Below the pieces are notes generated by a model. It worked only from the letters and a program-made list of their open reading frames with translations, was not told the origin of the DNA and did no database searches. Below, in pieces: positions 50,401-64,000 of a stretch of DNA of 64,000 nucleotides. Made by a program: the position numbers and the translations under genes. Each line of letters starts with the position of its first letter. Within the stretch, counting starts at the first letter, position 1. Source of the DNA: Branchiostoma floridae (lineage: Eukaryota; Chordata; Leptocardii; Amphioxiformes; Branchiostomatidae); contig NC_049979.1 in assembly GCF_000003815.2 (NCBI RefSeq), positions 9,122,264 to 9,186,263 on the forward strand, written 5' to 3'.

Positions 50401-52246
50401 GATCCTACGGTAGCATAAGATACTGTAGTATCAAAAGCTGCCAGTTGCGTTTGGCAAATGTACATCTCTTGGCTGACTACACTCCTTGGCCAGTTTAGTA
50501 CTATCTTATGCCATCAAAGGATCTGCTTGTGGAGATTACATGTACACACACATGTACCTATTGATGGCAAATGTGTGGTGAATTTATTCAATCTTGTAAT
50601 GTAGTGATCTATTTCTCCTGTCAACTTATGATAGATAGTGTTGATCTTCCTTTTCTTGGTTGCTGAAATAAATTCTTTTTCCCACCAGGAAGTACCTTTG
50701 ATGTCAATGTGGCCCCGGAGCCTGGCCAGCTCAATGTGATGATGCAGCTAGGGTACGATGAGTTGCGGATGATCATTGAGTGGGCACGAAAAGTACCAGG
50801 GTTCAACGAACTGCAGATGGAGGACCGAATGTCCCTCCTAAAGAGCTCGTTCATGGATCTGAACTGCCTCCGACTTTCTTACAGGTAAAACAACAGTCCG
50901 AAGCCAAGTGTTGCAAAAGTATTTAAAAGTGATTTAAAACAAAATACTGTCTATCAGAAGTGGCTAAACTGTACATGTTAGACGCACCAACAATATTGTA
51001 GAAAGATCTATTTCAAGCATTGGAAATACCATCCTCGACACCTCACTTTGCTACTTTCTGTGCTTACCAGACCCAGATAGTAAACAGTGTTTATCATCCA
51101 GAGGTCACCCTACACTAGGCATTGATCCGTCTTATTCAGGTATGCCCTCTGGTTCGGGGTTTGTAGGGAGACAGCTCCATCATGCCTCACTACTACTCAG
51201 TGTCACTGACAAAAGATGGTAGATCTAGAACATCTGACCGTTTCCAAAATCTTATCCAGTTGCTTGAGTAACTGCTTTTTGGCTTAGCTCACTACTACAT
51301 GTACTCCTTTTACACCAGAACATGCAGATGAGTAAGGTGACCTATACATCGGTGATTGGTAAAAGGTGATGTATTTTGTCCCGACAGATGTCTGCCATGG
51401 CTACCTAAGGTCTTCTTTGGCCACGGCGTGGTGCTGACTGTGGAGCAGACTGCCGGTCTGGGCTGGAACAGGGACATGATCACCCTGTGGGAACAGTACG
51501 TGGAGAGACTGCAGGAGATGAAGGTGGACCATGTGGAGTTCTGTCTGCTGAATGCCTTGGTTCTGTTCTATCCAGGTAATCCATTTGGCATACATGTGTC
51601 TACATTGTCCTAATACCCCTGTCACATTTGGCGAAAACTGATCGAATGACGATTCTGTGGCAATCACCCGAGCCTCGCTTATAAAAATAACTTTATTGCA
51701 CAACAATTATGTGCCTTATATGTGACAAGGACAGTTTTCAGGTGAAAAATATTCGTAGCCCTCTGTTGATCTTAGATATGGCCGATCTTCAATCTATTCG
51801 CCGGAAGATCGTGGATAATGTAACGGGTATTAACACGATTCTGAGATTCACGATTCTGAGACCACAAATTATGAAAAGGTTTTACGCACACTGCAAAAAG
51901 CAATCAGAGAAAACTGGAAATTGTATTGTGATTTTGTTTTTGTAAATTCATGACACCATGGACATGCATTTTTCATGTATTGCTACTCTGCTTCAGAATT
52001 GCAAAGTGAAACCACTATGAAAGCCTCCTTTTCCATCCTGCCACAAAGGAAAACCACAACAAAAGTAAATTTTGTTTCATGTGGGACGACCAATAGAAAT
52101 GTTTAAAAAACGAAGCTGCAAAACTTCTTCATCTTCCTTCCAGATGCCTCTGGTTTGAAGGACAAGCCTAAAGTGACAAGTCTACAGGGTGATGTGCTAA
52201 AGAGCCTGCGCCACTACACGGTGACAAGGTTTAATGATTCCAGAAG
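38476..52246 (+). CDS. orphan nuclear receptor (partial; last exon missing)
   Basis: Exons 38476-38788, 49593-49826, 50689-50884, 51388-51575, 52144-52246, in phase (344 codons). ATG at 38476 sits in a good context (ACAACATGG); an acceptor at 38423 suggests an untranslated exon upstream, and in-frame ATGs at 38362 and 38371 are alternatives. DNA-binding domain: zinc cysteines 36, 39, 53, 56 and 72, 78, 88, 91; P-box CEGCKG as in RXR/RAR/NR2; FFKRTVQKN resembles NR4A/NR5A. The C-terminal extension [12 protein letters not shown] is of the ERR/SF1/GCNF type that reads an extended half-site. Hinge rich in Ser/Thr. The ligand-binding domain covers helices 3-9 ([48 protein letters not shown]); helices 10-12 are absent and probably fall in the gap after 52363. 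This mixture does not match a vertebrate class I can name. Intron 1 is 10.8 kb. Confidence 0.85.
41405..41530. mobile_element. 126-bp near-perfect hairpin MITE, AGCAGAG family, copy 3
   Basis: CTCTCCAAGCAGAGGT at the left is mirrored by ACCTCTGCTTGGAGAG at the right, each bordered by TA. The centre is a perfect palindrome arm, GTAGTCGGAAAAATTACAC against GTGTAATTTTTCCGACTAC with an 8-base loop. It lies in the nuclear receptor intron 1. Confidence 0.75.
43841..45048. mobile_element. 1.2-kb TIR element with subterminal and internal repeats
   Basis: GAGGGTCTGCATG at 43841-43853 is exactly inverted at 45036-45048, and TTTACT flanks both sides (43835-43840, 45049-45054), a 6-bp target duplication. 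The left 240 bp carry about eight CGTAA(A/G)(G)CGTA-type units; the right 150 bp carry four GCGTAAA(G/A)CGTTG units. Between them are about five tandem units of 155-195 bp, each with GTCAAGATTTCAAAATTT. No transposase frame. In nuclear receptor intron 1. Confidence 0.75.
46161..46334. mobile_element. 174-bp pogo/Tigger-like MITE
   Basis: CAGTTGAAGCCAGTTAATTGCAC at the left against GTGCAATTAAGCAGCTTCGACTG at the right, with TA outside the left end and TGTA outside the right. CAGT...ACTG ends with TA targets are typical of the pogo branch. Internal ATTGCACCA and GATAA repeats. Confidence 0.6.
46513..46958 (+). mobile_element. GGTGCACCCA repeat, copy A
   Basis: Begins GGCTCGAAATTCATC and ends GTATTTGAGCCCT, imperfect inverted ends. 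GGGTGCACC motifs cluster at both ends. A second copy lies inverted at 57866-58216, sharing the ends, the GTGCACCCA clusters and an AT-rich middle. CAGGG-type ends suggest a hAT derivative, without proof. Confidence 0.6.
47026..47061. repeat. 15-bp perfect stem, 6-base loop hairpin
   Basis: CAAGGAGGTTGAAAG at 47026-47040 pairs exactly with CTTTCAACCTCCTTG at 47047-47061. Confidence 0.75.
47154..47275 (+). repeat. dispersed repeat with TTTAGACAGCCTAAA core, copy A
   Basis: CTATTTTGATCCTCTTTAG, ACAGCCTAAA, TCGCC, GACAACAACAG and a final AAGTGGG block occur in the same order, inverted, at 58695-58800. About 70-80% similar by eye over 105-120 bp. Confidence 0.55.
47475..47527. repeat. 23-bp stem hairpin, 7-base loop
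   Basis: GGAACATCTAAACAAAGGATATA at 47475-47497 is followed, after 7 bases, by its inverted copy at 47505-47527 with one mismatch. Could be a mini-palindrome element or a transcribed hairpin; no evidence of expression. Confidence 0.7.
48373..49214 (-). CDS. possible small nested gene in the receptor intron (uncharacterised)
   Basis: On the minus strand a frame opens with ATG at 49214 and runs 79 codons to a donor at 48976/48975 (ACTAG then GTGACTGC), just before an in-frame stop. A second block of about 55-60 codons ends with TAA at 48373-48375, where AATAAA (48369-48374) overlaps the stop. The exact acceptor for the second block is unclear: the phase-compatible one (48554 region) has a poor pyrimidine tract, so the join is unproven. 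The first block is helical-looking ([19 protein letters not shown]). A perfect CRE lies 66-73 bases upstream of the ATG. I do not recognise the product. Confidence 0.35.
49280..49287. promoter_or_regulatory. perfect CRE, TGACGTCA
   Basis: The full palindrome is TGATGACGTCATCA at 49277-49290. TGACGTCA is the consensus CREB/ATF site. It lies just upstream of the ATG of the possible nested minus-strand gene and about 300 bp before receptor exon 2. Confidence 0.55.
49401..49533. mobile_element. 133-bp palindromic MITE
   Basis: TTGCGCAAATTAATATCTAC and GATCTGTAGT at the left are mirrored by ACTACAGATC and GTAGATATCAATTTGCGCAA at the right around an AT-rich centre. It ends about 60 bp before the splice acceptor of receptor exon 2. 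Confidence 0.65.
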
Positions 52247-52363
52247 GTTTGTTCTATTCCACACGTTTTCTTCATTTGCACCCTGCCTTAAGCTAGGGGG
52301 ATCTGCGGGCAACAATTTTACCTCTAATTCCAGGCTATAAGTATGTATGAGAGTCTAGACATA

Positions 52364-52713
52364 NNNNNNNNNNNNNNNNNNNNNNNNNNNNNNNNNNNNN
52401 NNNNNNNNNNNNNNNNNNNNNNNNNNNNNNNNNNNNNNNNNNNNNNNNNNNNNNNNNNNNNNNNNNNNNNNNNNNNNNNNNNNNNNNNNNNNNNNNNNNN
52501 NNNNNNNNNNNNNNNNNNNNNNNNNNNNNNNNNNNNNNNNNNNNNNNNNNNNNNNNNNNNNNNNNNNNNNNNNNNNNNNNNNNNNNNNNNNNNNNNNNNN
52601 NNNNNNNNNNNNNNNNNNNNNNNNNNNNNNNNNNNNNNNNNNNNNNNNNNNNNNNNNNNNNNNNNNNNNNNNNNNNNNNNNNNNNNNNNNNNNNNNNNNN
52701 NNNNNNNNNNNNN
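52364..52713. other. assembly gap, 350 N
   Basis: Unsequenced. Lies between the last visible exon of the nuclear receptor (+) and the last visible exon of NDUFS2 (-); the missing 3' exons of both are expected here. The flanks 52247-52363 and 52714-53039 contain neither. Confidence 0.95.
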
Positions 52714-53039
52714 ATGCGTTTTTCCACTGTTCAGGAATGAGGTACCTGATATAGGGTTACAGTGACACCATGCATGACTTCCAGTTATGCAAAATATTCA
52801 GAGTCAAACTTGAAAATGAATGCAACCTATGATAAGAATAAATACTAGTCAATGTGGTACTTAGTACACTCTAGATTTCCACAGAAAAATGTAGGAGAAC
52901 TTACAATGTATCTTATCTTTCTCGTATATCAAGTAAAGAATAAGCTACACAACTTGCCATATAAAAGTGTTGTTGCTACCAGGGTATTGATAACTCTATG
53001 TCTTTACACCTGACAGTATACCTCAGATAAGGAACATAC

Positions 53040-58561
<5,522 letters not shown>

Positions 58562-58694
58562 CTGTATGGGACACAAAAGCAAAATTCTATAAGCTTCCTG
58601 ATTTTTCCTTATACAATGGTATGCCACACTTAACATTACTAACTTTTATTAACTTAACATAGAACCAGTCTAAAAGCACTGCCCTGCACATTTA

Positions 58695-58800
58695 GTCCCA
58701 CTTGAGACAGTTACATGACTGTTGTTGTCCAAGACATCTCTGGCGACAGTATCTTTAGGCTGTCTAAAGAAGATCAAAATAGTAGTGCAATGGTTTTTCA
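58695..58800 (-). repeat. dispersed repeat with TTTAGACAGCCTAAA core, copy B
   Basis: Inverted partner of 47154-47275 (GTTGTTGTCC, GGCGA, TTTAGGCTGTCTAAAGAAGA in this orientation). Located just upstream of the first recognised NDUFS2 exon. Confidence 0.55.
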
Positions 58801-59045
58801 TCGAAGCATCGTGTGAACACCTAGGACCTGGTTATACGACCCTTCTGTGGGGGGTCCACAAATACTCCATGCATGTCTAAAGTGAAATTGTCACCGGCAA
58901 AGGGCATCGGGTGTTGAAGTACCTTGATAGCGGGACTGAGAGGATAAGCCAAATGAGTTTTTCAACCCCCCTCCCAAATTTATTCTTTTTATTTTTGCAG
59001 GACCAGCCTATTATTTGAAACCCCCCTTTCAGAGACCTATAAAAC

Positions 59046-60233
59046 CAAGGAGCTTTTATCAGGAGGAGAGAGTATGAAGTTACCCGCCCGCTGTGCGGCT
59101 TTGTTTGGCCCGTTAAATCCCGCAGCGCCGGCTTTGTTTACTGCCCTGCGCGGCGCCCGTCTGATCTGATGTTCGTAGCGCCGGTTGGCGCGGTTTCTAT
59201 GCTAATGAGCCACGCCATTACGTCATAGCCCTCGAGCCAGCCCGAAGCCCGATCGGCAAGAGGCGAAGTGGGTCAGGTTTCCGACGATTCCCTTATTTGG
59301 AAAACTCGGCAGGCATGTAACTACGTCATCTTGCGGTAGAGCGCACAATGGCGGACAGTTTGATATGTTTCTCTTCGCCGTACAACAAACATGGGCCAGT
59401 TTAGGCCTATTTTCGCGGATCGAGGTCTGTTTTCTTGCGATAGAATTATGAATTTTCACATGTATTTTCAGATGGCTACTAAAAAAATATGACGTTTTTC
59501 TTCATTTAGCTGATATTTTTTCGTAACTGTTGATGATGTGCTCGGTAAAATGGCGTGTTCACTGTTGGTCGAACCTTGCTCATTTTTGTCGAACCACCCG
59601 TGTTTTTAGAGGATACAGCGGGCCTGGAATAAGGTGAAGGTAAGGCGGGAGAGCATAGTTTTCATGGTTTTCGTTACGATCGGGTTTTCGTATATAATGT
59701 CTTGAGTTCTCCAGGCATAATTTTGAACTTTGTATTTGTATCGATTTATGAAATATATCTGTTGCATACTTAAAAAAAACTTGGTTCCTGTGATCATTGA
59801 GTCAGGTTTTTCACAGTCATCATTAATTGTAGGAATATTACCAGTTTTTTTCGTAGACTTTGCCTCAGACAATTTTGCCTTTAGGCTTAGCCCGTACCCG
59901 AGCGGCGGCGCTGTCCGGTCGCCGTATGGCTTTGAAATTTCACCCTCAGTCAGAGAGAATATTGCCGCCGCTGTATGTATTCCGAAGTTACTCTTCTGTT
60001 CAACATCGTCGACAAAATCGCAAAAATCAGATCGCTACACACAATGTTTGTATCCCCAGGCCGCCCCACCATGAATGACCACAAAACAAAGGGAAAACAA
60101 AAGCTTGCGTGGGTGAAATGTATGCAGATGCGGGTTTTTGACACGTGGGTGTTAATAAAATTTTGTCGCCCGCTACGAACATACGAACAATGGAAACTAA
60201 TCCATACTCTCTAATACTGATAAAAGCTCCTTG
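59046..60233. mobile_element. 1.19-kb hAT-like TIR element with promoter-like content
   Basis: CAAGGAGCTTTTATCAG at 59046 is exactly inverted at the right end (CTGATAAAAGCTCCTTG to 60233), and the match resumes as AGAGAGTAT further in. ATAAAAC flanks both ends (59039-59045, 60234-60240), a 7-bp target duplication. Inside are CpG-rich DNA, two ACGTCAT half-CREs (about 59218 and 59324), ACAATGGCGGAC at about 59345 and a good donor (AAGGTGAAGGTAAGG) near 59633. No transposase frame was recognised. Confidence 0.65.
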
Positions 60234-60403
60234 ATAAAACGTTGGGTGACAAATAAATTTAATTAAGGCAAAAACATAAGACATGTGACATGGGACAGAT
60301 TCAATGTTCTGGGACACCAAAATTATGAGTGTAACCATCACAAAGTCGTCATAAGATAATGGAATTACGGAATTTTCTTCTTCGGAAGAAGAAGAAACCA
60401 TAA

Positions 60404-60429
60404 CCCCCCCCCCCCCCCCCCCCCCCCCC
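60404..60429. repeat. 26-base poly-C run
   Basis: Twenty-six consecutive C, preceded by the small palindrome TTCTTCTTCGGAAGAAGAAGAA. Quadruplex-forming on the opposite strand. Confidence 0.85.
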
Positions 60430-60703
60430 GTGTACACTATTTGACATGCACTAGATTTCCGGCGGTTTCTAGCGAGGACCAATCAAATGACTGCTAGCAG
60501 GTCACTGACCGCCGTCGACAATTAGCCAATGGCAGCCTAGTTACGGGCTAATTGCACCTCTTGTAGCCATCTACTAAATGTCCTACACTCAACCCAAGCG
60601 CATTTGAGTTGCTGTTCTGAGTTCTTCCGTACGTCTAGATCGATGAGCTTGAATATAGTTAGCTTTGAAACTTGGATGATCAAAAAGCGGAGGGACTGTA
60701 GAG

Positions 60704-61099
60704 ATGAAGTTTTACATTTTCAATGGTGCTGCGCTCGCGCTAATGGAGCGGTCGCTACGTGACGGAACGGATCCCGACGAAGGTGAGATCTGTCGAGTTG
60801 ACCCAGCATTTCCCAACAAAAGCAAGCTCTCCAGGACGGGCCGCGTACAAAAATGGAGGGAAATCAAATCTAAACTGGTCCTGGGTGAGGACTTTGTGGC
60901 GCATTGTGACACCCCAAATCACAGACTACCGGCGAGAAAAGACATCGAACGCATTTTCCAGGACAGTCACCTAACAGCGCATCCCGAGTCTGCGATTCAC
61001 CAGTCATGGCGGGAGACATGGAAATCGGTCAACGATCCTGTCGAAAACGCACTAGTCATTACACGAAAATACAGCCAGCGTAAATCACACACTATATAA
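60704..61099 (+). CDS. uncharacterised 131-codon ORF or first exon
   Basis: ATG at 60704 opens a 131-codon frame starting MKFYIFNGAALALMERSLRD, basic and without signal peptide, ending in TAA at 61097-61099. The composition and a segment with His, Cys and Trp (VAHCDTPNH, HQSWRETWK) look like real protein. A donor GTAAAT at 61080 is possible, so it may be the first exon of a larger gene reaching the zinc-ribbon block at 61484, but the phases of that join do not match. I do not recognise the family; a decayed transposon gene is an alternative. Confidence 0.4.
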   Translation: MKFYIFNGAALALMERSLRDGTDPDEGEICRVDPAFPNKSKLSRTGRVQKWREIKSKLVLGEDFVAHCDTPNHRLPARKDIERIFQDSHLTAHPESAIHQSWRETWKSVNDPVENALVITRKYSQRKSHTI

Positions 61100-61483
61100 T
61101 CGGTCATTCTGCTTCTTTTGGTTTATTTCCTTTGTTAATCTTCTTATAATTATGCAAACAAAGCTGACAACATACATGTAACTTTGACAAAGACGTGCAC
61201 ATTGTTGAAAGGTTGCTTCTATGTGATGCAAAACCACTTCCAGAATTTGAATACGTCCGTCACCTAACTGTGTAAACACGATAATGTATTCATGGTAAAA
61301 CAATATGGCAATGGTAACAAAGCTACTTTAGTGGGAATATAACTTAGTGCTTATGTTTCTTTTAGTAACTGAAATGGGGATGGCTAGGCGACTTCTGAAT
61401 TCAGCAACCAAAATCCACCTCGGATTTTAAGTTCTATAACGTTTAGTTAACAACTTCTGACAAAACATCCAACATTGTTTCAG

Positions 61484-61813
61484 ATATCGTCGGTGTATCA
61501 AACAAATGTCAAGAAGTTTGGGATCACAAGAGTAGTACCGAGTAGTACACAGAACACAGACAGCCAAACAACCAACAGAAAGACCACCAGACAACCGGAC
61601 AAGCAAGCAAAACATCGGAAGAAGATAAAACAGACCCACAAATGTATTGTCTTGCCAGGAGAGCACCACGGCAAGTTCAAACGCGCCCGTTGCGACAACT
61701 GTGGAACGTCGAACTATGTTTGTGTCAGTGGAAAAGCTACAGAAGCCTCCACAACGTGTAAAAATTGTGACGAGGAAGTGACTTGGGTTAGCCCTAAGAA
61801 TGGACACAGATAA
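61484..61813 (+). CDS. uncharacterised zinc-ribbon exon
   Basis: An acceptor (TTGTTTCAG at 61475-61483) is followed by a 109-codon frame ending at TAA 61811-61813. The first half is Thr/Gln/Lys-rich and low complexity; the second holds RCDNCGTSNYVCVSG and, 18 residues on, TCKNCDEEVTW: two CxxC pairs forming a probable zinc ribbon. There is no in-frame ATG near the start, so it is likely a 3' exon. It may belong with 60704-61099 through an unseen junction. Function unknown. Confidence 0.4.
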   Translation: MSSVYQTNVKKFGITRVVPSSTQNTDSQTTNRKTTRQPDKQAKHRKKIKQTHKCIVLPGEHHGKFKRARCDNCGTSNYVCVSGKATEASTTCKNCDEEVTWVSPKNGHR

Positions 61814-62308
61814 ATGATCAATGTGATTTTATTGAATTATTGAATTTAGTTGAATTAAAAGTACAGTAGACCCTTCTCTTCCGCCATAAGTCACAGGTAC
61901 TTTTGTGATGAGCCGGCTGTATGGCCTCATTATAAAGAGGTCACCGGTAAGTTAGTATTAGCACTTGTATTGTTATAATCAAATGTACTGTATCCATATT
62001 TCCTAAGAAGTTGTATACTTACCTATTTTGAGCCAGCAGATGTACTAAATAGTACACGATCATAATATTGCATGCTATCATGCATGCATTTTGTAATGAT
62101 GTGTGTAAAGTTTTGGGCTAATGTAACATGTGTCACATTATACATTGTTGTTATTTCTGTAAAATATATAGTAAAAACAGCACGTAGTTCTACAACTCAC
62201 AACTTGGATCTTGTAATAAGGTAAAAAGACGTCTCTAAAGACCCATGTGCAACGGCTATAGTAAGTTGCCAAATATAACCGTCGTTACGTACTCAAGTCG
62301 TGTGTCTG

Positions 62309-62480
62309 NNNNNNNNNNNNNNNNNNNNNNNNNNNNNNNNNNNNNNNNNNNNNNNNNNNNNNNNNNNNNNNNNNNNNNNNNNNNNNNNNNNNNNNNNNNN
62401 NNNNNNNNNNNNNNNNNNNNNNNNNNNNNNNNNNNNNNNNNNNNNNNNNNNNNNNNNNNNNNNNNNNNNNNNNNNNNNNN
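62309..62480. other. assembly gap, 172 N
   Basis: Unsequenced stretch within the region of unrecognised plus-strand ORFs. Just before it, ATGTGCAACGGCTATA is followed by the donor GTAAGT at 62261. Confidence 0.95.
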
Positions 62481-62552
62481 GCATTTGAAAGAACCGGCTT
62501 CATTGGCGTTGACCTTGGTGAGAAATGTATTTTATAACCTTTAGAGGTAGGG

Positions 62553-62568
62553 CCCCCCCCCCCCCCCC
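62553..62568. repeat. 16-base poly-C run
   Basis: Sixteen C directly after GG, close to the second gap. Confidence 0.75.
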
Positions 62569-62982
62569 AACTTACACAACGTTACAAAATGTTGAAGGGC
62601 ACGCGTATGTATCCGAATTCGACAAATGTACTGCTTTGCAAACCATAACTGATGTGGAAGAGTCTTTTAACACTCACCTAGTCACCTGTAAGGCTGCCGC
62701 CGTCTGGGGTATGACACGTTTGAGCAAAGTGCCGTTAGAAACGAGCGAACGAGTGGCAAAACCCAAAAGGGTCGACGCCATTTTGATTTCTGCACAGCTA
62801 GGGTCCTCAAAGTCATTAACTGTCTTTAATTTAGATGCCTAAAATTACACTCTCAAAAAAATTTTACGAAAGCTAAAAAACGCAAAATGAAGATAAAAGC
62901 TACATCAATCTTTTAGTATTCTAAATGTATACGAATTTGTTCAGTGTAATTAAAAAGAAACATACCTTTCTATTAATGTAAG

Positions 62983-63203
62983 AATCAAACAGGCACAAAA
63001 TCTGTGGGCAGCCTCAAAGGAGTTGAGAGGCAAGTTGCCAGGTGTGCAGGCCAAGGTCCATGGAGGAAGGAGGAGTGAAATGGCTCTACAAAACGCAACG
63101 TCGTCTGAGGACTCTGAAATTTACATACTACACAGGCCAGAAAGATTCCTGGGTCCTCTTGCAGAAATTCACACAAAGACCATAACTGTCCGCAAGTTGA
63201 AAG
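62983..63203 (+). CDS. possible internal exon of an uncharacterised gene
   Basis: After a pyrimidine-rich acceptor (CTTTCTATTAATGTAAG) one frame stays open for 73 codons to a donor (TTGAAAG then GTGAAT at 63204). It reads QAQNLWAASKELRGKLPG, then SSEDSEIYILHRPERF, with the helix-rich character of real coding sequence. No start codon or partner exon was established. An alternative acceptor after ATCAAACAG would shift the start by 9 bases. Confidence 0.3.
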
Positions 63204-63211
63204 GTGAATAA

Positions 63212-64000
63212 CGCTACAATATTTGTCGTGATGTTGCTAAACTTTAGAAGTGTGTTTAGAGTTAACGTTACAGACTGAATGGCCAATAAATTGGCATTTA
63301 ACTTAGAAAATGACAACTAAGGAGGACTCTGAAATTCAGAAGCTTCTTAAGATGATTAGTTGGTACCAGTGATCCTGTAGACATTTCATAAGGCAAAATC
63401 CATTTCTGTCCTATTAAAGTTCATAAACTGTGTTCTGAAATAATGTTGCTTACTTAATGTTAACGTTACAGTATATATATTTCCTTCACTGCTAGCCCTT
63501 GGTGTCCTGATGTCAGTTATGTGTGTACATTTAAACTATGGGTGTTATTCACATCCTAATGAAGTACAGTGATCATAAAATAGAAATTGCAACGAATTAT
63601 GACTAAACAAACATTCAACAGGTTGGTCCAAAACTCCAAATACTTTCATTGCTGTACCCACTCTTTTCACTTGTTCCCCAGTGAGTTTATATTAGTGAAT
63701 GTTAAATCAGTGAAACATGTCACTTGTGTGTGCGCAACAGTTGAAATGAGGATGCATGCAGAAGTCATCATCAAGCGCAATGGACAACCAAGATGACTGT
63801 GTCATTCAGTTAGATGATAATGATTCCAGCTTACTCATATATTTTCCATAAATTAGCAGCAGACCCATGTAGTTCATTGTACAGTTAACATCTTCATGAA
63901 AATAGACGCATCTTGGAATGCATCGTCGAATTAAGGCCTAAACCAAACAGGGATGTGCCACCTTATATGGCCACAATCATCAATGTAAAGTGTCTGATCT
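63212..64000. other. right edge; nothing firm
   Basis: AT-rich sequence with a short open frame to about 63796 that lacks a phase-matching acceptor. No supported gene, RNA or repeat. Confidence 0.4.

Noticed and set aside
38476-52246. Naming the receptor RXR or ERR
   Set aside because: RXR lacks the GGRQ extension and ERR has the P-box CEACKA. The mixture fits neither, so no symbol is given.
59950-60144. NDUFS2 transit-peptide exon in the minus-strand frames here or at 59190-59220
   Set aside because: No candidate ends in the phase required by the exon at 58561, and none has a convincing donor or Arg-rich leader.
60704-61813. Ginger/KRBA2-type integrase
   Set aside because: I looked for H2C2 and DDE motifs and saw none; only a CxxC-x18-CxxC ribbon is present.

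Overview
This is a eukaryotic, animal genomic window of about 64 kb. It has multi-exon genes with GT-AG introns, CpG-rich promoter stretches, two runs of N (52364-52713 and 62309-62480) and many short non-autonomous transposons. The proteins look like deuterostome orthologues. With compact introns and a dense load of inverted-repeat elements, this points to a cephalochordate (amphioxus, probably a Branchiostoma draft assembly). The species call is inference from the genes and general character, not from a marker.

Layout, left to right. 2439-4098 (-) holds the first three coding exons of the chromatin remodeller INO80, which runs off the left edge through an intron carrying a 2.1 kb TIR element (110-2240). 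7943-21523 (-) is a complete 23-exon ABCC10/MRP7-type ABC transporter (1568 codons plus stop, every junction in phase). Head to head with it, 590 bp away, 22113-32018 (+) is a ZNF318 orthologue (10 exons, 1633 codons plus stop). ABCC10 and ZNF318 are also divergent neighbours in human as I remember it (6p21.1), so this looks like old microsynteny.

32.0-38.4 kb is intergenic and rich in small palindromic transposons. 38476-52246 (+) is an orphan nuclear receptor (RXR-like P-box, ERR/SF1-like GGRQ extension, partial ligand-binding domain) whose 10.8 kb first coding intron carries several TIR elements and a possible nested minus-strand gene with a perfect CRE upstream. The receptor's last exon(s) and the last exon of the converging NDUFS2 gene (53040-58561, -; complex I 49 kDa subunit) are both missing and most likely lie in the 350-N gap between them.

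59046-60233 is a 1.19 kb TIR element with a 7-bp target duplication and promoter-like content. 60.7-63.2 kb holds unrecognised plus-strand ORFs, one with a CxxC...CxxC zinc ribbon, broken by the second gap.

The genes are housekeeping or regulatory and do not form one pathway. The unusual content is mainly the mobile-element layer: a 1460-bp element with identical 475-bp direct terminal repeats landed 10 bp from an ABCC10 splice donor; a 1.2 kb element with TIRs, a 6-bp duplication and internal tandem units; and a family of hairpin MITEs sharing an AGCAGAG terminus.
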